In this document: one piece after another, positions 16,250-25,644 of the stretch
Numbering within the stretch: the first letter of the stretch is position 1
Layout of the letters: each line of letters opens with the position of its first letter
DNA from: Herbihabitans rhizosphaerae
GTDB taxonomy: Bacteria > Actinomycetota > Actinomycetes > Mycobacteriales > Pseudonocardiaceae
Length of the DNA stretch: 64,000 bases
Assembly (NCBI RefSeq): GCF_004216555.1
Contig: NZ_SGWQ01000001.1
Location: 491,030 to 555,029, forward strand
Direction: 5' to 3'
Translations under genes and position numbers: made by a program
The notes under the pieces: generated by a model
Databases searched by the model: none
Seen by the model: the letters and a program-made list of their open reading frames with translations, nothing else
What the model was told of the DNA's origin: nothing

Positions 16250-16741
16250 ATGCCACCAACGCGCCGCCGCGACGCCAGGCCCCCGCAAACCGGCCCCGGC
16301 GAGAAGGAGGTCCTGCTCGGCTTCCTCGATTACCTGCGCGCCGCGGTGATCGCCAAGACGCAGGGTGTCCCGGAACCGCAGATCCGCACGCCCGGCGTGG
16401 CGTCGGGAACGAACCTGCTCGGCCTCGTCAAGCACCTCACCCACGTCGAACGGCACTGGCTGCTCGGCCATCCGGTCACCGACTGGGAGGCGACCTTCCG
16501 CCCGGACCCGAACGAAAGCGCCGAGCAGATTGTCCTCGCCTACCGAGAAACCACGGCCCGCGCGAACGAGGTGATCGCCGCCCACACCGACCTCGCCTCG
16601 GCCGGCCCGCGCCCAGGCGGGAAGCGTGGCTCGGCACCGTCCCTGCGCTGGACCCTCACCCACATGATCGAGGAAACCGGCCGCCACGCCGGACACGCCG
16701 ACATCCTGCGCGAACTCATCGACGGCGCCACCGGACGCTGA
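16250..16741 (+). CDS. DinB family protein (DUF664)
   Basis: A 163-residue four-helix protein of the DinB/DUF664 group: LLGFLDYLRAAVIAK at the start, LLGLVKHLTHVERHWLLGHP with a conserved His near residue 65, and LRWTLTHMIEETGRHAGHADILRELIDG at the end carrying two further His. The three-His pattern is the metal site of this superfamily, many members of which are mycothiol- or bacillithiol-dependent transferases. GTG at 16241 is an alternative start. Confidence 0.85.
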   Translation: MPPTRRRDARPPQTGPGEKEVLLGFLDYLRAAVIAKTQGVPEPQIRTPGVASGTNLLGLVKHLTHVERHWLLGHPVTDWEATFRPDPNESAEQIVLAYRETTARANEVIAAHTDLASAGPRPGGKRGSAPSLRWTLTHMIEETGRHAGHADILRELIDGATGR

Positions 16742-16750
16742 CTGTCCACA

Positions 16751-16945
16751 TCAGACGGTCCGCTCCGCGTCGATCTGACGGCGGACCATTCGCACCAGCT
16801 CATCGAGATGAGTGAGTAGCCGCTGCCACTCGTCAACCGGAACCGACTCAAAATGCGCCCGGTGCGCGAAATCACCGATCAGCAACCGCACCTCGACCAA
16901 CGCGTGCCCGATGTCGGCCCACTCGGGCACGCCACGGCGAATCAT
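16751..16945 (-). CDS. Small hypothetical protein
   Basis: A 64-residue protein, mostly helical and charged (DIGHALVEVRLLIGDFAHRAHFE, WQRLLTHLDELVRMVRRQID). It overlaps the upstream gene as ATGA. Small proteins like this accompany XRE/DUF5753 regulators in many actinomycetes, which fits the divergent neighbour, but no function is known to me. Confidence 0.65.
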   Translation of the reverse strand: MIRRGVPEWADIGHALVEVRLLIGDFAHRAHFESVPVDEWQRLLTHLDELVRMVRRQIDAERTV

Positions 16946-17217
16946 CGAGCCGCCCGCCCCGCCACGTCGACCATGCTCGCGAGCGAACCGGTGATGCGCG
17001 GGGCGTCGGTGTGGCCGCCGCCCACGTACAGCGCGGCGTGCCCCGCGTAGACGAACAGGTCGATCTCAGGCGCGGACGGAGTCGCGGCCCGCGAACCCCA
17101 CAGCTCGACGTCGGCGACCGGACACGCCTCCCACCGCCACGGCACCGGATCATCGGCGAGCGGTCGGAGTTGCGGATACGTGGCAAGCACCCGCTCGAAG
17201 CTGATTTGTCTCGCCAT
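16942..17217 (-). CDS. Hypothetical protein divergent from XRE regulator
   Basis: A 91-residue protein (RQISFERVLATYPQLRPLAD, ELWGSRAATPSAPEIDLFVYAG, ALYVGGGHTDAPRI) without a family I recognise. It has no membrane segment. The ATG at 17217 is chosen over an upstream in-frame ATG because a purine-rich stretch precedes it. Coupled to the 64-residue gene and divergent from the XRE gene across a shared palindrome. Confidence 0.65.
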   Translation of the reverse strand: MARQISFERVLATYPQLRPLADDPVPWRWEACPVADVELWGSRAATPSAPEIDLFVYAGHAALYVGGGHTDAPRITGSLASMVDVAGRAAR

Positions 17218-17252
17218 CCTGACCACCCCAGTCGTGAAGTTGTCGACCATTG

Positions 17253-17272
17253 CTAGCTTGCCGCCAAGCTAG
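17253..17272. promoter_or_regulatory. Palindromic operator between divergent genes
   Basis: A perfect inverted repeat CTAGCTTG, CCGC, CAAGCTAG lies in the gap between the two small genes and the XRE gene, positioned to control either direction. Likely target of the XRE regulator, by location. Confidence 0.55.
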
Positions 17273-17345
17273 GTCGATCCAGCGGTCATCCAGGAGGAAT
17301 CGTGCGAATTTCACCCGTTGCGCGGCCCGCAACAGGAGGTCAACG

Positions 17346-18185
17346 ATGAGGACACCGAAAGCGCGCGCCCTCGGAGAGTCCTTGCGGGCGGCACGGAAAG
17401 AACGCGACATGACGTTGCGCGATCTGGCGAAGTTGATCGAATGCGACCCGGGCCAGATCTCCCGCTGGGAGAACGGGGAGCGTGTCCCGAAGCTTGATCA
17501 GGTCGCACGAATCCTCACCAAGCTCGACGTCACCGGCGAGCGCTACGACACGATCGTCAACCTCGCGCATGGCACCGACGACGGTCGCTGGATCGCGATC
17601 ACCCCGCCTGAGCAACGGGAGCAACTCGTCGCTTTGGTGCACTTCGAACAGTCCGCCACCGCGATCACCGTGGTGAGTCCACTCCTGGTGCCTGGCCTAC
17701 TGCAGACCCGCGACTACACCCGGGCGATCATGACCAGCACCAATCTGTCGGAAGCCGAAGCATCGTTCAGGGTCGCGCTTCGCATGGGACGCCAAGACAT
17801 CCTGAACCGCCCCGCCCCTGTGAAGCTCACTGCCTACATCGGCGAGGCCGTGTTCAAACAGCGCATCGGAACTCCGCAGACCATGCACGAGCAGATGCGT
17901 CACATCCTCAACATGGCCACACAGTCCAATGTGGACGTTCGCGTTATGCCCTTCGACAGCGGCTGGCACCCAGGCCTGGAGACCCTGTTCGTGATCATGG
18001 AATCAGCCGCCAATCCGACGATCGTCAACGTCGAACTCCGCGCCCAGGCGATGTTCATGCACGAGAAGCACGACGTCGCGATATATCGCGAGGCTCTCGC
18101 CCACGTCGACCAAATTGCATTGTCTCCCAACGACTCCACCACGTTGGTTGCCGAGTACACGGACCAATGGAGGGACCGCGTATGA
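17346..18185 (+). CDS. XRE family regulator with DUF5753-type C-terminal domain
   Basis: A 279-residue protein. Residues about 8-65 are a helix-turn-helix of the Cro/C1 type (ESLRAARKERDMTLRDLAKL, then CDPGQISRWENGERVP). The remainder matches DUF5753 (VVSPLLVPGLLQTRDYTRAIM, RMGRQDIL, MHEQMRHILNMATQSNVDVRVMPF, ending VDQIALSPNDSTTLVAEYTDQWRD). GGAGG precedes the ATG. Regulators of this type are numerous in Streptomyces and Pseudonocardiaceae and usually pair with small adjacent genes, sometimes in toxin-antitoxin-like sets. Confidence 0.9.
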   Translation: MRTPKARALGESLRAARKERDMTLRDLAKLIECDPGQISRWENGERVPKLDQVARILTKLDVTGERYDTIVNLAHGTDDGRWIAITPPEQREQLVALVHFEQSATAITVVSPLLVPGLLQTRDYTRAIMTSTNLSEAEASFRVALRMGRQDILNRPAPVKLTAYIGEAVFKQRIGTPQTMHEQMRHILNMATQSNVDVRVMPFDSGWHPGLETLFVIMESAANPTIVNVELRAQAMFMHEKHDVAIYREALAHVDQIALSPNDSTTLVAEYTDQWRDRV

Positions 18186-18202
18186 CGGGGTGCTCCCCGG
18201 CG

Positions 18203-19311
18203 TCAGTGAGTCGTGGTGACCCTCTCGTCAGTAGGGTGGTGGGTCTGGTCGGCGATGGGTTCGGCCCGGACAGCGACTTCGTGTCCCAATGGGCTGCGGG
18301 TGATCACGGTGTCGGGTTCGGGTTGTTCGACCTGCCAGCCGGGCTTCTCCTTGCACAGGTTGTGGCGCTCGCAGCGCGGGTTCAGATTGCACAAGCAAGT
18401 TCTGCCGTGGTCGGCGTGGCGGAGGGTGTGATCGATCTGGCACCGTGTGGCCGGCCTGTCACACCCGGGGTGAGTACATCGGCGGAACCGCAATCGCACA
18501 TTCTCAGCCATCGCCGCCGGCGGATACCGCTTCCGCCCCACATCAGTGATCATCCCGCTCGCCGGATCATAGAGAATTCGCCGCCAGGTCGATTTCTCGT
18601 CGGCCGCGAGTTCCCGCACGACTTGCGCGGGGAGTATGTCGACGCCGAAGAGTTCCCCCGGCTTGTCGTCCACACCCAACAGCGTGGTGTGCGGCACGTC
18701 ACCCACACAATCGTCTTGATGTGCGACGGGTTCTCCCCGCAGAAGTGCTCCATCGCGCTGTCGAACCGCAAATTGTCCAGGCTGCGCGCGTCACCCTGCT
18801 GCTTCAACCGGCGGGCGTGTTGGTCGATCCGCACATACGCCGGATACAACTGCTCCACCGGCCCCCGGATGCCGAGGAAGGCCTCCCCGTCCTCGTCCTG
18901 CTTGAAGGTGACACACCGGTCTTTGCGGCGCGCCAGGCGGCGTTGTTCGGCGCCGTCGGGGTCGACCTTGTTCACCCAGTAGCGCACCTTGCGCTGAAAC
19001 GGGGTGTAGTAGTCCGGCGCATCCGCCAACACAGCGGCTTCCACCTGGGCGGCGTGCTCATCCGACAGTGGCCGGGTGACCTCATACATCGCCCGCGCCT
19101 TCGCCCAATCAATCACACCCCGCCCGAGCGCGGACAGGGTCTGGGCGAGCAGCCGAACCTCATCAGCGCACAACGCGGCTTTGTCTCGCTGAACGTTTTC
19201 CAGCTCCGCGACCGTGCTCGCCTCATCCGGCGTAAACGGCCCATCCGACCAATCGAACTCAGGCTCGCCAAATACCCGAGGCGCGGTTGCGAGAACCGCG
19301 TCCCAAGACAT
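18203..19311 (-). pseudogene. HNH endonuclease (13E12/DUF222 family), frameshifted
   Basis: The first part (from 19311) carries the DUF222 region with ELENVQRDKAALCADEVRLLAQ and VIDWAKARAMYEVTRPLSDEH, continuing to HIKTIV near 18705. The rest is in another frame: TTLLGVDDKPGELFG, then the zinc/HNH region CTHPGCDRPATRCQIDH, HGRTCLCNL and RCERHN. One small indel near 18700-18712 separates them. With the shift corrected the order is that of an intact 13E12-type HNH protein of about 365 residues. Such genes are multicopy and mobile-like in actinomycetes. A sequencing error is the alternative. Confidence 0.8.
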
Positions 19312-19479
19312 TTCCTCACCTATTACCAACACACTACAATTCTACCGGACTATCCACGAAAATGGCGTCCCCCATTCCGGCGGCAAGCTGGTCACCCTGA
19401 CACCCCCACGGAGAACAACCACAAGAGGGCGACCAGCGCGGCAGCCCAAAACGCACAAAGCGCACTAATTCAAGAAAGA

Positions 19480-20331
19480 TCACCCGAGTCGGCGATCAGC
19501 ATGAGCATCCCAGACACCAGTCGCGGCGGTTTTGTGAGCATATTCCGCGAAGTCGCGGGGCGGCCGGCCGAGAATGCGCTCGACGGTGTCGGTCACCGTG
19601 GCCCTGCGGCCGTCGAAGACCTCGACCATCAGGCCGGCCAGTTGCGTCGCATACTCGGCCGGCACGCCTCGCCTGGTCAGCGATGAGACGAACTGCTCGG
19701 GCGTGACCGACAGATAACGAACCTCCCTGCGGGTCACCCTCGCTATCTCGCCGACGGCATCGGCGAAGGTGAGCAGTCGTGGTCCGGTCACGTCGTGGAT
19801 CCGGCCGGCATGGCCGTTCTCGGTCAGCGCCGCGACGGCGACATCCGCGATGTCCTCCGCGTCAGTGAACGGTTCCGCGACGTCGCCAGCCGGAAGTGCG
19901 ACCACACCGGCCCGGACCAGTTCTACGAGGAACGCCTCGCTGAAGTTCTGCGTGATGAACCCCGCCCGCACGATGGTCCACTCCGCACCCGAGTCCCGCA
20001 CCGCCCGTTCGCACCGCTCGGCCTCGTCCGCACCGCGGTCGGCAAGCAGGACGAGGCGCCGGACGCCGCACGCCACTGCCAGGTCCGCGAAGGAACCCAC
20101 GGTCCTGGCCGCGCCGGGGAACGCCGCATCAGGGTAGAAGGCCACGTAAGCCGCGTCCATGCCTCGTAGCGCGGGTGCCCACGTGGTGTCGTCCTGCCAG
20201 TCGAAAGGCGGGTCAGCACGCCGTGAGCCAACCCGTACCGGCATGTCACGCGCTACGAGCCCAGCCACGACCCGACGTCCGGTCTTGCCGGTCCCCGCGA
20301 GGACCAACGTTGTTGGCGCAGTCACTGTCAT
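19480..20331 (-). CDS. NmrA-like NAD(P)-binding oxidoreductase
   Basis: A 283-residue Rossmann protein of the atypical SDR/NmrA group. The nucleotide motif is LAGTGKTGRRVVAGL near residue 10, followed by VRVGSRRADPPFDW. Later features are RRLVLLADRGADEAE, the active-region stretch WTIVRAGFITQNFSE and EPFTDAEDIADVAVAAL. Members act as quinone or redox-sensing reductases. It is divergent from an AraC regulator, which probably controls it. Confidence 0.88.
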   Translation of the reverse strand: MTVTAPTTLVLAGTGKTGRRVVAGLVARDMPVRVGSRRADPPFDWQDDTTWAPALRGMDAAYVAFYPDAAFPGAARTVGSFADLAVACGVRRLVLLADRGADEAERCERAVRDSGAEWTIVRAGFITQNFSEAFLVELVRAGVVALPAGDVAEPFTDAEDIADVAVAALTENGHAGRIHDVTGPRLLTFADAVGEIARVTRREVRYLSVTPEQFVSSLTRRGVPAEYATQLAGLMVEVFDGRRATVTDTVERILGRPPRDFAEYAHKTAATGVWDAHADRRLG

Positions 20332-20413
20332 GATCCACAGTCCACCGGAATGCCGGGCTACGGGCCATGGTCGAGGCTCGCAGGTCCATAATGGCGCGTC
20401 TTACACTGCGCCG

Positions 20414-21370
20414 GTGGACCCCTTGTCGATTTTGCTCGACGGAGCCAGGGCCAGGGGTGCGTTCGTGCTGCGGACCGTCCAGAACCCACCCTGGTCGGTG
20501 CAGGTGCGAGACAGGGCGCCGCTCAACGTAGTGGCCATCCTGCGCGGGACGCCTTGGGTTGTGCCCAGTACCGGCGATGCGGTACGACTCGACGTTGGTG
20601 ATATCGCGATGATGCGCGGCCCGGACGCGTTCACCTTCGCCGATGATCCCCGCACTCCGATCCAGGTGGTCGTTCAGCCCGGCCCCCGACGGACGACCCC
20701 AGCCGGCGTGGACCTGCCCGAGGCCGCGGACGCGAGTGTGCGCACCTGGGCCAACGGCATGCGAACCCGCGATGACGGCCCGGACGGCTCGTCGGTGCTG
20801 CTGATCGGCAAGTACCGGCGACCAGGCGAGATCGCCATGCGACTGCTCAGCGCGTTGCCTCCCCTTCTGGTCATCCCCAGGGCCGCCCACGGCGAATCCG
20901 CGGTGGTGTCGCTACTCGCCGAGGAGACCGTGCGAAACGAGCCGGGCCAAGATCTCGTGCTCGAACGACTTCTGGATCTCCTGCTAGTCACCATCCTCCG
21001 CGCACGGTTCATCAGGCCAGATGCCGATGCGCCGGCCTGGTATCGAGCCAACGGGGATCCCGTCGTCGGCCCCGTCCTGCGACTCATGCACGGCCACCCG
21101 GACCATCCGTGGACGGTGGCCGCGCTCGCCGGGCGGACCGGGGTGTCCCGAGCGACGTTGGCCCGCCGCTTCACTGACCTCGTCGGCACGCCACCAATGG
21201 CATATCTCACCGAGTGGCGAATCGACCTGGCCGCCGATCTCCTCAAAGAGTCGGACGCCACAATTGACTCCATAGCCCGTCAGGTTGGTTATGGCAGCGC
21301 ATTCGCGTTCAGCGCCGCTTTCAAACGAGCCCGCAGGATCAGTCCACAACGCCACCGCGACCGGATGTGA
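20414..21370 (+). CDS. AraC family transcriptional regulator with cupin domain
   Basis: A 318-residue regulator. N-terminal cupin_6/AraC-ligand domain (VVAILRGTPWVVPSTGDAVRLDVGDIAMMRGPDAFTFADD in two stretches) and C-terminal double HTH (WTVAALAGRTGVSRATLARRFTDLVG, MAYLTEWRIDLAADLL, IDSIARQVGYGSAFAFSAAFKR). GTG start follows TACACT (20402-20407) by 6 bases, a leaderless pattern; an upstream in-frame extension is therefore rejected. The divergent NmrA gene is its likely target. Confidence 0.9.
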   Translation: MDPLSILLDGARARGAFVLRTVQNPPWSVQVRDRAPLNVVAILRGTPWVVPSTGDAVRLDVGDIAMMRGPDAFTFADDPRTPIQVVVQPGPRRTTPAGVDLPEAADASVRTWANGMRTRDDGPDGSSVLLIGKYRRPGEIAMRLLSALPPLLVIPRAAHGESAVVSLLAEETVRNEPGQDLVLERLLDLLLVTILRARFIRPDADAPAWYRANGDPVVGPVLRLMHGHPDHPWTVAALAGRTGVSRATLARRFTDLVGTPPMAYLTEWRIDLAADLLKESDATIDSIARQVGYGSAFAFSAAFKRARRISPQRHRDRM

Positions 21371-21415
21371 CCGCCCGGTCCTGGAGCGCGGGCATCGAGT
21401 CATTTGCCGGGCGCT

Positions 21416-22678
21416 CTAAGAAGACCGAAGAACACCAGAGCCGCGCACCCCCACCTCCACCGGAAAGCGCACAAACCCCCGAATCGAAGCAGAAGGCCGC
21501 AACACCGGAGTACCCACAGGACGCAGATCAGGAAAACGCTCCGCCAAAGCCCGCAACGCGATCTCCCCCTCGATCCGAGCCAGCTGCGCACCGAGGCAGT
21601 AGTGCACCCCACTCGAGAACGCGAAATGCTCCGGCCCACCTTCACGCGTGATGTCGAATCGATCAGGCTCCGGGTACACCGAAGAATCCCGATTCGCGGT
21701 CGCGAGCATCGTGAGCACCGGCGTGTCAGCAGGCAGACGCTCGCCGGCCAGCTCCACCTCGGTCTGGCTCACCCGGCCGGTGATCGGCACCGGCGGCTCG
21801 TACCGCAGCGTCTCCTCGACCGCACCCGCCGCCAGCTCCGGTCGTTCGCGCAGCAAAGCCCACTGCGCGGGGTTGCGCCCGAGGTGGAACACCGCGTTCC
21901 CGATCAGATTCACGGTGGTCTCGAAGCCAGCGATCAGCAACAACTGACACGTGGAGAGCAGCTCGTCGGCGGTGATCTTGTCGCCGTCGACGGCCTGCAC
22001 CAGCACGCTGATCACATCGTTTCCCGGATCAACCCTTCGCTGCGCCATCAATTCGCTGAACAAATCGTTCAGCGCGGCGATCGCCTTCTCCAGGTCCACC
22101 TGCTGCCGCGCGGTGAGCTGACCGTCCAGCGCCTGACCGGCGAGCTTGCCGTAGTCGGCGAACCGCGCGCGGCTGTCCTCCGGAATGCCCAGCAGCTCGC
22201 TGATCACCGTGATCGGCAGCGGCGTGGCGAAGTCGGACATCAGGTCGAACGGCCCGTCGATCTTGTCGAGCAGCCGCCCGGTGGTCTCCTCGATCCTCGG
22301 CCGGTACTCGTTGATCAGCTTCGGGCGGAACGCCGGCGCGACGAGGCGGCGCAGCTTGCCGTGGTCCGGCGGGTCGAGTTCGAGCAGCGACGGCACCGAG
22401 CCGACCGGGATCATCTGCTCCTCGGTGAGCCGGCCCGCCGAGTCCCGCACGCCGAAACCCGGACCGCGCAGCACCCGAGCGCACAGCTCGTGCGACGACA
22501 CCGCCGTGTATCCCATCCGGCTGCGATATACCGGCCCCCGATCCCGAATCGCGCGATAGACCGGCCACGGATCCGGCGGCGCCAGGTAGAGCTTCGCCAT
22601 CTGATCGCCGAGTGTCGCCAGCGTGCGGGTGGCGGCGCGGGTGGCGAATCCCTTTATGGCGTTCGTGACAGTGGACAT
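21416..22678 (-). CDS. Cytochrome P450
   Basis: A 420-residue soluble bacterial P450. The I-helix acid/alcohol region reads LLIAGFETTVNLIGN, the ExxR motif is EETLR, and the haem loop is FSSGVHYCLGAQLAR with Cys about 361. DPPDHGKLRRLVAPAF is the usual C-helix region. GGAGG lies just before ATG. The gene start overlaps the end of the upstream MFS gene by 25 bases, giving a TetR-MFS-P450 operon. Substrate unknown; the exporter partner suggests a small lipophilic compound. Confidence 0.93.
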   Translation of the reverse strand: MSTVTNAIKGFATRAATRTLATLGDQMAKLYLAPPDPWPVYRAIRDRGPVYRSRMGYTAVSSHELCARVLRGPGFGVRDSAGRLTEEQMIPVGSVPSLLELDPPDHGKLRRLVAPAFRPKLINEYRPRIEETTGRLLDKIDGPFDLMSDFATPLPITVISELLGIPEDSRARFADYGKLAGQALDGQLTARQQVDLEKAIAALNDLFSELMAQRRVDPGNDVISVLVQAVDGDKITADELLSTCQLLLIAGFETTVNLIGNAVFHLGRNPAQWALLRERPELAAGAVEETLRYEPPVPITGRVSQTEVELAGERLPADTPVLTMLATANRDSSVYPEPDRFDITREGGPEHFAFSSGVHYCLGAQLARIEGEIALRALAERFPDLRPVGTPVLRPSASIRGFVRFPVEVGVRGSGVLRSS

Positions 22679-23898
22679 GACCCCTCCTCGATTGACTCCT
22701 CCTGTGCCCGGACCTCGATGTGCCGCAGTCCGGGAGCGATCGCGGCGTAGCCGGCCGACACCAGGCAGCCGGCGCCGATCAGCGCGTAGGTCACCGCCGC
22801 CCCGACGCCGTCCACCAGCGCGCCGGCGAACGCGGCGCCGAGCGGCGCGGCGAGCAGCGCGAGCGAGGTGACGGTGCCGATCACCCGTCCGCGCAGGCGT
22901 TCCGGCGTCTTCTCCTGCATGATCACCGCGGTGATCGGGTTCACCGGGGCGGCGCCGATCCCGACGGCGGCGGCCAGCACGGCCCGCCCGAGGGTGCCGT
23001 CCAGCAACGCGAACGCGGCCAGGCCGACTCCGGTCAGCGCGAGCGCCCACCACAGCACCGGGCGGCGGCGCAGCCGGGGCGCGACGAATCCGTAGCCGAC
23101 CGCGCCGGCGATCCCGCCGACCGCGAACATGGCCGCGATCAGGCCGAGGTCCCCCGGCCGGCCGGCACGCTGCAATTCGATGGTGAGCACCGTGGTCAGT
23201 GGTGCCACGAACAACACCAGCATCATCAGCGTGATCGCGGTTGCGCGCAGTTCCGCCTTGCGCAGCACGAATCGAAGACCTTCGACCACGGCGCGGCCGT
23301 AGGGCTCGTGCACGCTGTCGTCCCGTACCTGCGCGGGAATCGTGGTCGCGGTGAGCACCGCCGCGGCGAGGAACATCGCCACGGTCGCCCACAGCGTGTT
23401 GGCCGCGCCGACGGTGGCGATCAGCACGCCCGCCAGACCCGGAGCGGCCACGCCGCCGAAGCCGTCCACCGCCTCGCCCCACGCGTTGACCCGCTCCAGC
23501 GGCACGCGGGAGTGCTGCGCGACGTCGGGGCGCAGCGACTCGCGGGCGGCCATTCCCGGTCCGTCGAACACCGCGCCGAGTGCCACCAGCAGGGCGATCA
23601 GCCCCGCGGTCAGCCCGACGGCACGGTCCAGCAGCGGCACCGCGGCCACCGCCGCCGCGCTGAGCAGATCGGCTCCGATGCTCAGCCTGCGCCGCCCCCA
23701 GCGGTCGATCAACGCGCCGCCGAGCAACGCGGACACGGCCATCGGGAGCAGCGAGGCGGCCGCGATCAGACCGGCCAGCGCCGGGCTGCCGGTGCGCTCC
23801 ATGACCAACCACGGGATCGCGATCTGGACGATCGTGTTGCCCGTGATCGACAGGCCGGCCGCGCCGAGCAGACCCGCGACCGGGACGGTGCGCGCCAT
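22654..23898 (-). CDS. MFS transporter
   Basis: A 414-residue major facilitator with about 12 hydrophobic segments. N-terminal VAGLLGAAGLSITGNTIVQIAIPWL and the loop GGALIDRWGRRRLS (motif A region) identify the family, and the C-terminal half has TPERLRGRVIGTVTSLALLAAPLG, typical of the MFS_3/enterobactin-exporter-like group. It lies 2 bases after the TetR gene and overlaps the P450 gene. Drug or metabolite export is likely. Confidence 0.9.
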   Translation of the reverse strand: MARTVPVAGLLGAAGLSITGNTIVQIAIPWLVMERTGSPALAGLIAAASLLPMAVSALLGGALIDRWGRRRLSIGADLLSAAAVAAVPLLDRAVGLTAGLIALLVALGAVFDGPGMAARESLRPDVAQHSRVPLERVNAWGEAVDGFGGVAAPGLAGVLIATVGAANTLWATVAMFLAAAVLTATTIPAQVRDDSVHEPYGRAVVEGLRFVLRKAELRATAITLMMLVLFVAPLTTVLTIELQRAGRPGDLGLIAAMFAVGGIAGAVGYGFVAPRLRRRPVLWWALALTGVGLAAFALLDGTLGRAVLAAAVGIGAAPVNPITAVIMQEKTPERLRGRVIGTVTSLALLAAPLGAAFAGALVDGVGAAVTYALIGAGCLVSAGYAAIAPGLRHIEVRAQEESIEEGSCPLSRTP

Positions 23899-23900
23899 GG

Positions 23901-24479
23901 TCAGTCCTGCTCGGCGCCGAGGCCGCGCAGCAGCGTCGTGACCACCAGGTCCGGTGCGTCCAGCGGCGCCAACCGACCCTTCACGATCGCCTCCCACGCG
24001 CTGTAGATCAGGCCGTTGAAGGTGAGCGTGAACCACCAGACGCGGGTGTCCGCGCGGAAGATCCCCGCCTGCTGACCGCGCCGGATCAGCTCGTCGGTCT
24101 CCTCGTCGAGGGCCTCGAGCCGGGCCATCAGCTCCGCGTCGAGGTCCAGCGACGGCTGGCGCACCAGGAACTCGATCCGCGATCCCAGCGGGATGGCCGC
24201 CGTGACAAGCCGGCGCAGCGCGTCGACCACCTGCTCGCCCGGCACATCCAGTTCGGCCTCGGCGACCGCCTTCTCCACCCGGTCCACCGCGTCGTGCGCG
24301 ACCGCGACCAGCATCTCCTGGCGGGTCGGAAAGCGGTTGGTCAACGTGGTGCGGCCGACCCCCGCGGCCGTGGCGACGTCGGACATGGACGCGGACGGAT
24401 TGGCCAGCAGCACCTCAGTCGCGACATCGAGGATCGACGCGCTCGTGCGCGCAGCCTTACCCACTTCCGGACTACTCAT
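23901..24479 (-). CDS. TetR/AcrR family regulator
   Basis: A 192-residue TetR protein: SASILDVATEVLLANPSASMSDVATAAGVGRTTLTNRFPTRQEML (two stretches) is the HTH, followed by a ligand domain ending LVVTTLLRGLG. The start at 24479 rather than the upstream ATG at 24515 is set by TACAGT 7 bases before it; the padR gene at 1971 shows the same promoter-to-start pattern with a near-identical sequence. It heads a TetR-MFS-P450 operon and probably represses it. Confidence 0.9.
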   Translation of the reverse strand: MSSPEVGKAARTSASILDVATEVLLANPSASMSDVATAAGVGRTTLTNRFPTRQEMLVAVAHDAVDRVEKAVAEAELDVPGEQVVDALRRLVTAAIPLGSRIEFLVRQPSLDLDAELMARLEALDEETDELIRRGQQAGIFRADTRVWWFTLTFNGLIYSAWEAIVKGRLAPLDAPDLVVTTLLRGLGAEQD

Positions 24480-24486
24480 GCCCAAA

Positions 24487-24499
24487 ACTGTACAACAGT
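24487..24499. promoter_or_regulatory. TetR operator over the -10 box
   Basis: The inverted repeat ACTGT, ACA, ACAGT covers the -10 element of the TetR-MFS-P450 operon, and outer CAAAAC/GTTTTG hexamers flank it. Position and symmetry fit autorepression by the TetR protein. Confidence 0.5.
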
Positions 24500-24612
24500 G
24501 TCCCGTTTTGTGCACGCGAAGACCGAACTCATCCAGATGGCGGCACCGATCTTTCGACCACCCTCACTACCCTCGCTATATGTAATCAGACGGTTACCAA
24601 AAGAGAGGTCTT

Positions 24613-25642
24613 GTGGCCAGATCAGATACCTACGTCAGTCCGCTGCCGTTGATGCGCATCAGCTCCGGTCTCTGGGCCGCTCGGACCATGGCGGTCGCGC
24701 ACGAGTTCGGCGTCTTCGAACACGCCCGCGCCGGATCCGGTGTCACGGTGGCCGAGTTCGCGAACACGGCGGGATCGACGCACGCCCGGCCGAGTTGCTG
24801 CTGACCGCGTGCGCCGGGCTGGACCTGCTCCAGGTCACCGCCGACGGGCGGTACGAGAACACGCCGCCGAGGAGTACCTGGTCGCGGAGAAGCCGGACTA
24901 CTTCGGCGGGATCGTTCGGGTCTTCGATCAGCACTGTGCGCCCGGTTGGATGCGGCTGGAGGACGCGCTGCGCACCAACGCGCCGACCACCTGGGATCCC
25001 GACACCCAGGTGTCGCTGTTCGACAACCTCGATCCCGCGTTCGTCGGCGACTTCTGGGCAGGCATGTTCTCCATGTCCACCTGGACCGCGCGGGTCGTGG
25101 CGAGCAGCGTCGACTTCACCGGCACCCGGCGGTTCCTGGACGTCGGTGGCGGCGGCACACCGTACGGAATCGTTCTCTGCCAACAGAATCCCGAGTTGCG
25201 GGCGACCGTGTACGACCTCCCCCAGGCGTGCGAGTTCGCGCGCGGAAAGATCACCGAAGCCGGACTGGGGGACCGCATCGAGGTGGTCGAGGGAGACTTC
25301 TTCGTGGACGCCGCGCTACCCGGCGGTCACGACACGATCCTGCTGTCGATGATCCTGCACGACTGGGCCGAGCCCGAATGCCGGGCGATCCTGGACAAGT
25401 GCTGGCGGGCGCTACCCCCTGGCGGACGGCTGATGATCAGCGAGCTGCTGGTCGACGACACCAAGGACGGTCCGGTCGACGCGGCGCTGATGAGCATCCA
25501 CATGCTGGTGGAGACGTTCGGCCGCAACTACACCGAGAGTGAGTACACCCGCTGGCTCACCGACACCGGGTTCGACAAGATCCACACGATCCGGTTCGAG
25601 GCGCTCAGCGCCAACGGCGTGGTGATCGGCACGAAAGCCTGA
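24613..25642 (+). pseudogene. O-methyltransferase (SAM-dependent, family 2), two single-base deletions
   Basis: Three successive frames add up to one methyltransferase. Frame 1 gives SPLPLMRISSGLWAARTMAVA up to EFANTAG; after about 24775 the sense moves to GIDARPAELLLTACAGLDLL; after about 24862 it moves again to AAEEYLVAEKPDYFGG and stays open to the stop. Both steps are explained by loss of one base. The C-terminal part is intact: SAM motif LDVGGGGTPYG, then VVEGDFF, LLSMILHDW and LPPGGRLMISELLVDD. GTG start with GAGG upstream. Dead gene or assembly errors; the flanking genes read cleanly. Confidence 0.82.
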
Positions 25643-25644
25643 CC

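Noticed and set aside
16751..18185. Toxin-antitoxin module formed by the XRE regulator and the two small genes
   Set aside because: The XRE protein is of the DUF5753 type and the small genes are divergent without toxin motifs, so the evidence is insufficient.
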